Shown in pieces: positions 56,038 to 64,000 of a DNA stretch of 64,000 nt. The stretch is from Streptococcus gallinaceus. Its GTDB lineage: Bacteria > Bacillota > Bacilli > Lactobacillales > Streptococcaceae. A program made the translations under genes and the position numbers. Where the stretch lies: assembly GCF_024170225.1 (NCBI RefSeq), contig NZ_JALJXU010000001.1:124001-188000 (forward strand), in the 5' to 3' direction. Each line of letters opens with the position of its first letter. Within the stretch, counting starts at the first letter, position 1. Below the pieces are notes generated by a model, which was not told where the DNA came from, did no database searches, and was given only the letters and a program-made list of their open reading frames with translations.

Positions 56038-57420
56038 ATGGCAGAAAATCACAAATTATGGGGAGGCCGTTTTGAGGCTGGTCTTGAGAAGTGGGTTGAA
56101 GAGTTTGGAGCATCCATCAGTTTCGATCAAAAAATGGCGAAATTTGACATTCAGGGCTCTATAGCCCACGTAACCATGCTGGGTGCGACGGGGATTATCG
56201 CCCAAGAAGAAGCGGATACGATTAAGGCTGGCCTTGAAAAATTGCTGGCGCAGTATGAAGAGGGTCAACTGGTCTTTGACGTTTCTAACGAAGACATTCA
56301 CATGAACATTGAAAGTCTCCTAACCGCTGAAATTGGTGCAGTAGCTGGTAAACTCCACACAGCGCGCTCACGGAATGATCAAGTGGCAACGGATATGCAT
56401 CTTTATCTCAAGTCTAAGTTATCCGAAGTCATTGAAAAATTGACTAATTTGCGTCAGTCTTTGGTGAACTTGGCGGATAGGCATGTCTATACCATTATGC
56501 CAGGTTATACCCATGTGCAGCATGCTCAACCGATTTCTTTCGGGCATCATTTGATGGCTTATTACAGTATGTTTACCCGTGATAGTGAGCGTTTTGAGTT
56601 CAATGTCAAGCATACGGATATTTCTCCTCTTGGTGCGGCAGCTTTGGCAGGGACAACCTTTCCTATTGACCGTAAGATGACGGCGCAGCTCATGGGTTTT
56701 GCCAAACCTTACAGCAATTCTCTTGATGCTGTGTCTGACCGTGATTTTATCTTGGAATTTTTAGCAAACGCCAGCATTCTCATGATGCACATGTCTCGTC
56801 TTTGCGAGGAAATTATTAACTGGTGTAGCCACGAGTACCAATTTGTGACCTTGTCAGACACTTTTGCAACAGGCTCATCCATCATGCCTCAGAAGAAAAA
56901 TCCGGACATGGCAGAGCTTATCCGTGGAAAATCTGGTCGTGTCTACGGTAATCTTATCGGTCTGTTGACGGTCATGAAATCCTTGTCTTTGGCTTATAAT
57001 AAAGACCTTCAAGAAGATAAGGAAGGTATGTTTGACACCGCTGAAACCATCACCGTGGCTATCGATATCTTGGCTGGTATGATCAACACCATGACGGTCA
57101 ATGATAAGCACATGGCAGAATCAACCGAGAAAGATTTTTCAAATGCGACTGAACTAGCAGACTATCTTGCTTCAAAAGGACTTCCTTTCCGCGAAGCCCA
57201 CGAAATTGTCGGTAAACTCGTCTTGGAGTGCACCAAAGCTGGTTACTATTTACAAGATGTTTCCCTCGAACGTTATCAAGAAATTTCGGATTTAATTGAG
57301 AAAGATATCTATGAAACTCTCAGATCTCATACGACTGTAGAACGTCGTAATTCCTTGGGTGGAACAGGTTTTGACCAGGTCAAATGGCAGATTGCTCTGG
57401 CAAAAGGTGAGTTGGGCTAG
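56038..57420 (+). CDS. argH: Argininosuccinate lyase
   Basis: The enzyme splits argininosuccinate to arginine and fumarate. The 460-residue protein begins [23 protein letters not shown] and contains [16 protein letters not shown], the catalytic [16 protein letters not shown] block ([18 protein letters not shown]) and the fumarase superfamily signature [12 protein letters not shown]. With argG it can rebuild arginine from citrulline. The full early arginine pathway is not in the window. Confidence 0.97.
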   Translation: MAENHKLWGGRFEAGLEKWVEEFGASISFDQKMAKFDIQGSIAHVTMLGATGIIAQEEADTIKAGLEKLLAQYEEGQLVFDVSNEDIHMNIESLLTAEIGAVAGKLHTARSRNDQVATDMHLYLKSKLSEVIEKLTNLRQSLVNLADRHVYTIMPGYTHVQHAQPISFGHHLMAYYSMFTRDSERFEFNVKHTDISPLGAAALAGTTFPIDRKMTAQLMGFAKPYSNSLDAVSDRDFILEFLANASILMMHMSRLCEEIINWCSHEYQFVTLSDTFATGSSIMPQKKNPDMAELIRGKSGRVYGNLIGLLTVMKSLSLAYNKDLQEDKEGMFDTAETITVAIDILAGMINTMTVNDKHMAESTEKDFSNATELADYLASKGLPFREAHEIVGKLVLECTKAGYYLQDVSLERYQEISDLIEKDIYETLRSHTTVERRNSLGGTGFDQVKWQIALAKGELG

Positions 57421-57427
57421 GTAATAG

Positions 57428-57459
57428 AAAAAGGGCTAGGGATTTCCTAGTCCTTTTCA
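57428..57459. terminator. Bidirectional terminator argH/yitT
   Basis: AAAAGG-G-CTAGG 57429-57440 pairs with CCTAG-T-CCTTTT 57446-57457. The YitT stop codon lies in the stem. Confidence 0.85.
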
Positions 57460-58313
57460 AGTGGTTGCTTGTTAGCATCCAGTGTAAATCCTTCGCCCAG
57501 CACTTCGTGTGCATCTACGATCGTGATGAAAGCATGGGGATCAATTTTATGAATGAGTTCTTTCATTTCCTGCAATTGGCTTTTATAAATAACGGAATAG
57601 ACCATATTTGTGTCACGTTTGCTGTAAAAACCTTGGGCCTTGATAAAGGTCACACCGCGTTCAATTTGTGCATCAATGGCCGTTGCCAGTTCTTGAGATT
57701 TTTCCGAAATAATCATCACGCCCTTGCTACCATAACCTCCGTCGCTGACCAGGTCAATCATTTTAGAAGCGATGGTCACCTCAATCAAGGTGTAGAGGAC
57801 AACACGAAGATCTTTTGATACCAAGACAATGAGGACCAAGACCATAAAATCAACCATCAAAATCCATTGACCGATCGTGTAAGGAGTGAATTTGTGACCG
57901 ATACGTGCGATAATATCACTGCCCCCCGTCGTGCCGCCAGCCTTGAAAATAATTCCCAGACCAGCTCCGATGAAAATCCCAGCTAGCATGGCGACAATAA
58001 TCAAATCCCCCTCCAGATTGATTTTTAGAGGAATGCGTTCAAAAATGGCCAGCCAAGCCGTTACGGCAAAGGTTCCCACCAAGCTGTAATAGAGCATGCG
58101 TTTGCCCAGCAATTTCCAGCTTAGGATAAAAAGTGGGATATTGATGACAATATTCATAATCGAGGGCTTGATATGAAAGAGGTAGTAAATCACCAATGTG
58201 AGACCAGTTGCCCCACCTTCATATAACCCATTTGGCATGACTAGATAGTTCAAACCAAATGAAAACAATCCTGCACCGAGCAAGATAAGACTGATATTTT
58301 TAATTTTTAACAT
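57447..58313 (-). CDS. YitT-family membrane protein
   Basis: A 288-residue protein of the YitT/DUF161 family. Five hydrophobic segments occupy the first 190 residues, with the family blocks NYLVMPNGLYEGGATGLTLVIYY and GLGIIFKAGGTTGGSDIIARI. The C-terminal DUF2179 domain (about 200-285) contains RGVTFIKAQGFYSKRDTNMVYSVI. Function in streptococci is unknown. It converges with argH. Confidence 0.88.
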   Translation of the reverse strand: MLKIKNISLILLGAGLFSFGLNYLVMPNGLYEGGATGLTLVIYYLFHIKPSIMNIVINIPLFILSWKLLGKRMLYYSLVGTFAVTAWLAIFERIPLKINLEGDLIIVAMLAGIFIGAGLGIIFKAGGTTGGSDIIARIGHKFTPYTIGQWILMVDFMVLVLIVLVSKDLRVVLYTLIEVTIASKMIDLVSDGGYGSKGVMIISEKSQELATAIDAQIERGVTFIKAQGFYSKRDTNMVYSVIYKSQLQEMKELIHKIDPHAFITIVDAHEVLGEGFTLDANKQPLEKD

Positions 58314-58489
58314 ATTGATTCCTCGTGACCTAATGACTCTATTTTATCAAAATCTAGAGGAAGGAGCAAGTTGATTTTGGTAGAGCTTTCATTTATAGAA
58401 GAAAGCTGGAAATGATTTGGATGGATTTTAGGATGCTTTTTACTTTCTTTTTTGGTAAAATAAATAGAATAGAAAAGTGCGAGGAAATC

Positions 58490-59125
58490 ATGGAAAAAGG
58501 TATATTTATCACATTTGAAGGTCCAGATGGAGCAGGAAAAACCTCTGTATTACAGGATTTGTTGCCTCAGTTGGAGCAGTTTGGTCGTGAAATTGTGACC
58601 ACACGTGAACCAGGTGGAGTAGCGATTGCGGAGTCCATTCGTGAGGTGATTTTGGACCCTCAAAATATAGCTATGGATGATAAGACAGAGCTCTTGCTCT
58701 ATATCGCAGCTCGTCGTCAGCATTTAAAAGAGCGCATCTTGCCTGCATTAGAAAAGGGCCAGCTGCTCTTGGTTGATCGTTTTATTGATTCTTCAGTTGC
58801 CTATCAAGGTTTTGGTCGTGGTCTTAATGCAGCAGATATTGATTGGCTCAATGATTTTGCAACGGATGGTTTGAAGCCGGACCTGACACTTTATTTTGAT
58901 ATTAATGTGGAAGAAGGCTTGGCACGGATTGCGCGCAACAAGGACCGTGATGTGGATCGTTTGGATATGGAAACGGTTGATATGCATGAGCGTGTGCGTC
59001 AAGGATACTTGTCCATTTTGGAAAAAGAAGTTCAGCGTATGGTGAAAATCGATGCCAGCCAACCTCTAGAGGCTGTTGTGGCAGATGCACTTGCAGTGAT
59101 TAAGAAACGTTTTTTTGAAGAATGA
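58490..59125 (+). CDS. tmk: Thymidylate kinase
   Basis: The enzyme phosphorylates dTMP to dTDP. The 211-residue protein has P-loop [11 protein letters not shown], the TREPGG motif and [22 protein letters not shown] 58490 (GAGGAAA site) is preferred over the frame start at 58412. Its stop overlaps the holB ATG, starting the tmk-holB-yabA-rsmI cluster. Confidence 0.96.
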   Translation: MEKGIFITFEGPDGAGKTSVLQDLLPQLEQFGREIVTTREPGGVAIAESIREVILDPQNIAMDDKTELLLYIAARRQHLKERILPALEKGQLLLVDRFIDSSVAYQGFGRGLNAADIDWLNDFATDGLKPDLTLYFDINVEEGLARIARNKDRDVDRLDMETVDMHERVRQGYLSILEKEVQRMVKIDASQPLEAVVADALAVIKKRFFEE

Positions 59126-60021
59126 AACAGGAAATACTCAAACAACTACAACCCCAACTTTTTGAGCGGTTTAGTCGGATTTTAGAAGCCAATCGCTTGG
59201 GGCATGCCTATCTTTTTTCGGGAAATTTTGCTAGTTTTGATATGGCCAAATTTCTGACTCAGGCTGTTTTCTGTCAGGAATCAGATTCCGTACTTCCTTG
59301 TGGTCATTGTCGGAATTGCCGTTTGGTTGAGCAGGAAGAATTTCCTGATATGACCATTGTCGCTCCGCAGGGGAATGTGATTAAGACGGATACTGTTCGT
59401 GATCTGGTCAAGGACTTTTCTCAGTCGGGCTTTGAAGGAAATAGACAGGTTTTTATTATCCGTGATGCAGAGAAGATGCACCCCAATGCTGCAAATTCAC
59501 TGCTAAAAGCGATTGAAGAACCCCAGTCGGACATCCACATTTTCCTCATTACCAACCAAGAAGAAGCAGTCTTGCCAACCATTAAGAGTCGAACGCAATT
59601 GGTATCCTTTCCCAAGAATATTGCCTATATGACCCAAGTTTTGGAAGAAAAAGGGCTCTTGAAAAATCAAGCTCGGCTGTTGGCACAATTAGCGACAGGA
59701 TTGGAAGAGGCGGAGCAGCTTGCCCAGCAAAAAAGTATCTTGGACAGTTTACAGGTTTCGAAAAAGTTTGTCGAGACACTTTTGGTGCAACCGCAAAAAG
59801 CCTACTTGATGGTGGGGAACTTGGTGCAATTAGCCAGTGAGAAAGCGGATCAAGGAAGATTATTCGAGCTCTTGGGGCTGTATTTGTCAGAGAAATTGAC
59901 TGAAAAAAGGGGACAGGCTGCCTTAGCAGGGCTCTTGGATGCTAGGAAGATGTGGATGAGCAATGTTAGTTTCCAAAATGCCTTGGAATTCTGGGTATTG
60001 ACCCTCAGCAAGAAAAAATAG
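59122..60021 (+). CDS. holB: DNA polymerase III delta' subunit
   Basis: Clamp-loader subunit, 299 residues. The AAA+ region includes the zinc-binding cysteines [16 protein letters not shown] near 51-66 and the sensor block [24 protein letters not shown]. As normal for delta', the P-loop is degenerate ([19 protein letters not shown]). The four-base overlap with tmk couples translation. Confidence 0.94.
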   Translation: MKQEILKQLQPQLFERFSRILEANRLGHAYLFSGNFASFDMAKFLTQAVFCQESDSVLPCGHCRNCRLVEQEEFPDMTIVAPQGNVIKTDTVRDLVKDFSQSGFEGNRQVFIIRDAEKMHPNAANSLLKAIEEPQSDIHIFLITNQEEAVLPTIKSRTQLVSFPKNIAYMTQVLEEKGLLKNQARLLAQLATGLEEAEQLAQQKSILDSLQVSKKFVETLLVQPQKAYLMVGNLVQLASEKADQGRLFELLGLYLSEKLTEKRGQAALAGLLDARKMWMSNVSFQNALEFWVLTLSKKK

Positions 60022-60031
60022 AAGGAAGCGT

Positions 60032-60346
60032 ATGGATAAAAAAGAGATTTTTGATGCTTTGGAAGATTTTTCGCAGAATATTTTGATGACCTTGGCAGAA
60101 GTTGAGGCCATCAAGAAGCACCTCCAAGCTGTGATTGATGAAAATACGGCCCTCAGATTAGAGAATTCTAAGTTGCGGGAACGCTTAGAAAAGGATGACA
60201 AGGAAAATGCCAAAACAAACTTTGGTAAAGTCAATTTGGAAAATATCTACGAAGATGGTTTCCATATCTGTACTTTTTCCTACGGTCAGCGCCGGGACAA
60301 TGACGAGGACTGTATGTTCTGTCTAGAATTATTGAATCGAGATTAA
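60032..60346 (+). CDS. yabA: Replication initiation control protein YabA
   Basis: A 104-residue inhibitor of DnaA-driven initiation. It has an N-terminal leucine-zipper-like coiled coil (about 1-55) for tetramer formation and a C-terminal zinc motif, [22 protein letters not shown], with H and three C residues. The position between holB and rsmI is the standard one in Firmicutes. Confidence 0.95.
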   Translation: MDKKEIFDALEDFSQNILMTLAEVEAIKKHLQAVIDENTALRLENSKLRERLEKDDKENAKTNFGKVNLENIYEDGFHICTFSYGQRRDNDEDCMFCLELLNRD

Positions 60347-60347
60347 G

Positions 60348-61220
60348 ATGCAAGTACAGAAATCATTCAAAGAAGAAAAAGGGACAGGGACACTCTATCT
60401 GGTTCCGACACCGATTGGCAATCTGCAGGATATGACATTTCGAGCAGTGGAAACGCTCAAGCAGGTGGACTTTATCTGTGCAGAGGACACGCGTAATACA
60501 GGAATATTACTCAAGCATTTTGAAGTGGAGACCAAGCAGATTTCCTTTCATGAGCACAATGCTTTTGAAAAAATTCCAGATTTATTGGACTTATTGAGGT
60601 CTGGAAAATCGCTAGCGCAAGTATCAGATGCGGGAATGCCTTCCATCTCGGACCCAGGCCATGACTTGGTTAAAGCAGCTATCGCAGAAAATATAACGGT
60701 CGTAGCCTTGCCAGGGGCTTCGGCAGGAATTACAGCTTTGATTGCTAGCGGGCTCGCTCCGCAACCGCATATTTTTTATGGATTTTTACCTCGAAAATCT
60801 GGTCAGCAACGTAACTTTTTTGAAGAAAAAAAATCCTATCCAGAAACACAAATTTTTTACGAGTCACCCTATCGTGTTGTGGATACCTTGGAAAATATGC
60901 TAACGGTTTATGGTGATCGTCAGGTGACCCTTGTGCGGGAATTGACCAAGCTCTATGAGGAATACCAACGGGGGACGATTTCAGAAGTGTTGAGCTTCAT
61001 TCGTGAAACGCCGCTCAAGGGAGAATGTCTGGTGATTGTAGCTGGGCAGGGGGATGAAGTAGAAGCACCATCTGCCCAAGAAGTCAACATCATGGAACGT
61101 GTAGCAAATGCCATTGCGGGCGGCTTGAAGCCCAATCAGGCCATTAAGCAAGTTGCCAAAGAATTTGGTCTCAATCGTCAAGAAGTTTACGCCCAGTATC
61201 ATCAGTTAAAAGAAGACTAG
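60348..61220 (+). CDS. rsmI: 16S rRNA (cytidine-1402-2'-O)-methyltransferase
   Basis: A 290-residue SAM-dependent methylase of the tetrapyrrole methylase fold. Motifs: GTLYLVPTPIGNLQDMTFRAVE, CAEDTRNTG, SDAGMPSISDPGHDLV and LPGASAGITAL. It starts one base after the yabA stop. A C-terminal HTH-like tail QAIKQVAKEFGLNRQEVYAQYH is also typical. Confidence 0.96.
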   Translation: MQVQKSFKEEKGTGTLYLVPTPIGNLQDMTFRAVETLKQVDFICAEDTRNTGILLKHFEVETKQISFHEHNAFEKIPDLLDLLRSGKSLAQVSDAGMPSISDPGHDLVKAAIAENITVVALPGASAGITALIASGLAPQPHIFYGFLPRKSGQQRNFFEEKKSYPETQIFYESPYRVVDTLENMLTVYGDRQVTLVRELTKLYEEYQRGTISEVLSFIRETPLKGECLVIVAGQGDEVEAPSAQEVNIMERVANAIAGGLKPNQAIKQVAKEFGLNRQEVYAQYHQLKED

Positions 61221-61249
61221 TCTTGTTTAGAAACAAGGCTATTTTTTTC
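61218..61249 (+). terminator. Terminator after rsmI
   Basis: CTTGTTT at 61222-61228 pairs with AAACAAG at 61231-61237, flanked by TAG/CTA, then ATTTTTTT. Confidence 0.85.
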
Positions 61250-61319
61250 AAAAAAATGACGTCCTCAATTTACAGTTTAAAAATGTATATATCGTAAAAT
61301 AAAAGAGATTTTTAGAATA

Positions 61320-61373
61320 AATATTCAGAAAATTGTAAATTGTAGTGTAATTGTTTTGTTTTTATGCTATAAT
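61320..61373 (+). promoter_or_regulatory. serC promoter and CodY-like box
   Basis: AATATTCAGAAAATT at 61320-61334 matches the CodY consensus at 14 of 15 positions. An extended -10, TGCTATAAT, ends at 61373, 24 bases before the start. CAATTTACA 61266-61274 and TGTAAATTG 61334-61342 form a distant inverted repeat. Confidence 0.65.
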
Positions 61374-61397
61374 GAACAAAATAAATTTTGGAGGTAA

Positions 61398-62492
61398 ATG
61401 ATGACAATTTACAATTTCTCTGCAGGACCTGCAGTATTGCCACAAGAAGTGCTCAAAAAAGCACAAGCAGAATTTTTGGATTATGCCAACTCCGGCATGA
61501 GTGTAATGGAATTGTCCCATCGCTCCAAAGAGTTTGACGATATTATAAAAGATGCAGAAAGCCTTTTGCGTGAATTGATGGAGATCCCAGATAATTACAA
61601 GGTTCTCTTTTTGCAAGGTGGAGCATCGACACAATTTTCCATGATTCCCTTGAATTTGGCGCCAGGTAAAAAAGCTTACTATGTCGTGGGTGGTTCATGG
61701 GGGAAAAAAGCTTACACAGAAGCTGTGAAATTATCAAAAACCATTGACTTTGAGCCGATTTTATTGGCTTCATCTGAAGAAACGGTTTATGATTATGTAC
61801 CAAGTTTTGATAGCAGTGAGATTGATCCAGACGCTGCTTATGTTCATTTGACAACCAATAATACCATTGAAGGAACATCCGTTTATGACTTACCAGACAC
61901 AAATGGTGTTCCAATCGTGGCGGACATGTCTTCAAACATTTTAGCTGTCAAATACAATGTAGCGGACTTTGGGATGATCTATGCTGGAGCACAGAAGAAT
62001 ATTGGCCCAGCAGGTGTGACCATTGTCATTATCCGTGAAGACTTGTTGAATGACCAGCCTGTTCTTTCAAGCATGTTGGATTACCGCATCCAAGCAGACA
62101 ACGATTCTCTCTACAATACACCACCAACATTTGGAATTTACATTGCTAAGTTGGTCTTTGAGCATGTAAAAGCACTTGGCGGTGTGGAGAAAATGGAAGA
62201 AATCAATCGTGAAAAATCTGGTCTTCTCTATGATGCCATTGAAAAATCAGATTTCTATTCTAGTCCGGTTAAAAATCCAGCTGACCGCTCTCTTGCCAAC
62301 ATTCCATTTGTGACACCAAGTAAGGAATTGGATGCCAAATTCGCCAAAGAAGCAGATGCACTTGGATTTAAAAATATCAAGGGTCACCGTAGTGTAGGCG
62401 GTATGCGTGCCAGTCTCTATAATGCCTTTCCACGTCAAGGTGTACTTGATTTGATGGACTTTATGAAGAAATTCGAGGAAGAAAATAAATAA
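61398..62492 (+). CDS. serC: Phosphoserine aminotransferase
   Basis: The PLP enzyme makes O-phosphoserine from 3-phosphohydroxypyruvate. The 364-residue protein starts (M)[18 protein letters not shown] and has [22 protein letters not shown] and the PLP-lysine motif [14 protein letters not shown]. Two adjacent ATG codons follow GGAGG; either could start. Its stop overlaps the next ATG as TAATG. Confidence 0.96.
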   Translation: MMTIYNFSAGPAVLPQEVLKKAQAEFLDYANSGMSVMELSHRSKEFDDIIKDAESLLRELMEIPDNYKVLFLQGGASTQFSMIPLNLAPGKKAYYVVGGSWGKKAYTEAVKLSKTIDFEPILLASSEETVYDYVPSFDSSEIDPDAAYVHLTTNNTIEGTSVYDLPDTNGVPIVADMSSNILAVKYNVADFGMIYAGAQKNIGPAGVTIVIIREDLLNDQPVLSSMLDYRIQADNDSLYNTPPTFGIYIAKLVFEHVKALGGVEKMEEINREKSGLLYDAIEKSDFYSSPVKNPADRSLANIPFVTPSKELDAKFAKEADALGFKNIKGHRSVGGMRASLYNAFPRQGVLDLMDFMKKFEEENK

Positions 62493-63070
62493 TGGACATA
62501 CGACTAGCTCATCCAAACGAAGTTGAGTCTATCATGGACATCTTAGAAGATGCCAAGAAAACATTGGCTGCAGCAGGTAGTCCTCAGTGGCAAAACGGTT
62601 ACCCAAATTCTGAAATTGTTATTGAAGATATTTTAGAAAATCGTGGTTATGTCGGCATTCTTGATGGGAAGATTGTTGCTTATTCAGCGGTTTATTTGGG
62701 CAATCAGCCAGAGTATACAGCCATTTATGATGGTAAATGGAAACATGATCATTATCTCTATGTGACCTTTCATCGTGTTGCTGTGGCCAAGGAAGTTGCT
62801 GGACAAAAGGTTGCACAGACTTTTTTGCAGGGCTTGATTGAAGGCCACAAAGGGCCAGATTTTCGTTGTGATACTCATGAGAAAAATCTTGCCATGCAGC
62901 ACATCTTAGAAAAATTAGGCTTTGTCTACTGTGGAAAAGTTCCCATCGACGGGGAACGCTTGGCTTATCAGAAAATAAAAAATAAGGCAGAAACCGCTCT
63001 TTACCAAGAACTTTCTGAAAATGACAGCTGGTTACGAGGTGGAGAAGAGGCTGCCTATGCAGAAGAATAA
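62492..63070 (+). CDS. GNAT-family acetyltransferase between serC and serA
   Basis: A 192-residue protein with the GNAT core: [21 protein letters not shown] at the start, VTFHRVAVAKEVAGQKVAQTFLQGLI as the acetyl-CoA binding strand and helix, and DTHEKNLAMQHILEKLGFVYCG near 130. Its ATG overlaps the serC stop and serA follows 12 bases later, so it is co-translated with serine synthesis. The substrate is unknown. Confidence 0.85.
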   Translation: MDIRLAHPNEVESIMDILEDAKKTLAAAGSPQWQNGYPNSEIVIEDILENRGYVGILDGKIVAYSAVYLGNQPEYTAIYDGKWKHDHYLYVTFHRVAVAKEVAGQKVAQTFLQGLIEGHKGPDFRCDTHEKNLAMQHILEKLGFVYCGKVPIDGERLAYQKIKNKAETALYQELSENDSWLRGGEEAAYAEE

Positions 63071-63082
63071 AAGGGGAAATTT

Positions 63083-64000
63083 ATGGTATTTAGCGTCAAA
63101 ACTTATAACAATATCAATCAAATTGGGCTGAAAGAATTGGGAAATCATTTCCAGATTGATGGGGACAAAGCGGAGAATCCAGATGCCTACATCATCCGTA
63201 GTCAAAATCTTCACGGAGTGGAATTTCCAGAAAATCTAAAAGCCATCGCGCGTGCAGGTGCGGGAACCAACAACATTCCTATCGACGCAGCAACTGCGGC
63301 GGGAATTGTTGTTTTTAACACACCTGGAGCCAATGCTAATGCGGTAAAAGAAGCGGTCATTACCTCCCTCCTTTTGTCTGCCCGTGATTATTTGTCTGCT
63401 TCTGCTTGGGCCAATACCTTGTCTGGTGACGATGTACCTAAGCAAATTGAAGCGGGGAAGAGCCAGTTTGCAGGCTCAGAAATTGCCGGAAAAACCTTGG
63501 GTGTTATCGGTCTGGGGGCAATTGGTGCGCGTATTGCCAACGATGCCCGTCGTCTTGGCATGAACGTGTTGGGCTACGACCCTTATGTTTCTATTGAAAC
63601 AGCTTGGAATATTTCCAGCCATGTCAAACGGGTCAATGATTTGAAAGAAATCTTTAGTCAAGCAGACTATATTACTGTTCACGTTCCATTGACACCGGAT
63701 ACTAAGCATACATTTGATGCAGATGCCTTTGCTCTTATGCAAAAAGGGACGACGATTATCAATTTTGCTCGCGCAGAATTAGTGGATAATCAAGCTCTCT
63801 TTGAAGCTATTGAAACAGGTGTGATTAAGCGCTACATCACCGACTTTGGTACAGAAGAATTGCTCAATAAGCCAGGCATTACTGTCTTCCCGCATGTGGG
63901 TGGCTCAACCGAAGAAGCCGAGCTCAATTGTGCCATCATGGCCGGTAAGACTATTCGTCAGTTTATGGAAACTGGTGAGATTACAAATTCTGTAAACTTC
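63083..64000 (+). CDS. serA: D-3-phosphoglycerate dehydrogenase (3' end outside window)
   Basis: The first enzyme of serine synthesis oxidises 3-phosphoglycerate with NAD. The 306 residues in the window hold the substrate-binding block RAGAGTNNIPIDAATAAGIVVFNTPGANANAVKE, the Rossmann fold GKTLGVIGLGAIGARIANDARRLGM and the catalytic histidine region VFPHVGGSTEEAE (blocks given in part). ATG 63083 follows AAGGGGAAA. The frame is open at base 64000; a C-terminal ACT-like region would come next. Confidence 0.95.
   Translation, partial: MVFSVKTYNNINQIGLKELGNHFQIDGDKAENPDAYIIRSQNLHGVEFPENLKAIARAGAGTNNIPIDAATAAGIVVFNTPGANANAVKEAVITSLLLSARDYLSASAWANTLSGDDVPKQIEAGKSQFAGSEIAGKTLGVIGLGAIGARIANDARRLGMNVLGYDPYVSIETAWNISSHVKRVNDLKEIFSQADYITVHVPLTPDTKHTFDADAFALMQKGTTIINFARAELVDNQALFEAIETGVIKRYITDFGTEELLNKPGITVFPHVGGSTEEAELNCAIMAGKTIRQFMETGEITNSVNF

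Overview
The window reads as chromosomal core DNA of a low-GC streptococcus, most probably Streptococcus suis. The strongest pointer is the block flpS-arcA-arcB-arcC-arcD-M20 peptidase with a convergent argR, the known S. suis arginine deiminase layout. Supporting signs are a MurE of the L-lysine type, DexB/GtfA/Msm sugar genes, YabA, and CtsR- and CodY-type sites. This naming rests on gene order and protein families recognised by eye, not on a database search. No rRNA, tRNA, CRISPR array or prophage is visible. The only mobile element is a decayed IS110-family transposase.

Layout. 1-4.1 kb: a partial YhgE/Pip membrane protein, a divergent TetR regulator and a three-gene ECF transporter. 4.3-7.4 kb: dacA, holA and sodA. 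7.5-12.8 kb: trehalose regulator, PTS permease and phosphotrehalase, with a hairpin-rich 620-bp gap inside the operon. 13.0-14.4 kb: IS110 remnant. 14.6-22.5 kb: arginine deiminase locus with FlpS and ArgR. 22.5-25.4 kb: queA, a very small membrane protein, nagB and rsuA. 25.5-29.2 kb: fhu-type siderophore ABC transporter. 29.3-33.9 kb: murE, two small membrane proteins and two PLP sulfur amino-acid enzymes. 33.9-44.1 kb: raffinose/melibiose/sucrose/isomaltooligosaccharide locus (msmR, aga, msmEFG, gtfA, maa, dexB). 44.1-48.0 kb: upp, a PadR/HAAS/DUF4097 module, clpP and ylbG. 48.2-53.6 kb: livJHMGF and an AcuB-like CBS-ACT protein. 53.6-57.4 kb: an amino-acid binding lipoprotein with a frame problem, then argG and argH. 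57.4-64.0 kb: YitT, the tmk-holB-yabA-rsmI replication/translation cluster, and serC-GNAT-serA running off the window.

How the parts fit. Several loci deal with arginine: degradation to ornithine, ammonia and ATP by ArcABC with ArcD exchange, synthesis by ArgGH, and ArgR as the likely shared regulator. Branched-chain amino-acid uptake and serine synthesis carry near-consensus CodY boxes. Sugar loci carry cre-like sites. Most convergent gene pairs share one hairpin terminator with the stop codons inside or beside it.

I found no convincing undescribed multi-gene system. The points most worth a second look are: a 9-A homopolymer that puts the amino-acid lipoprotein out of frame with its ribosome site; structured DNA upstream of the IS110 transposase that could be a bridge-RNA relic; the hairpin array inside the tre operon; and a leaderless 56-residue membrane protein whose promoter shares its -35 with nagB.
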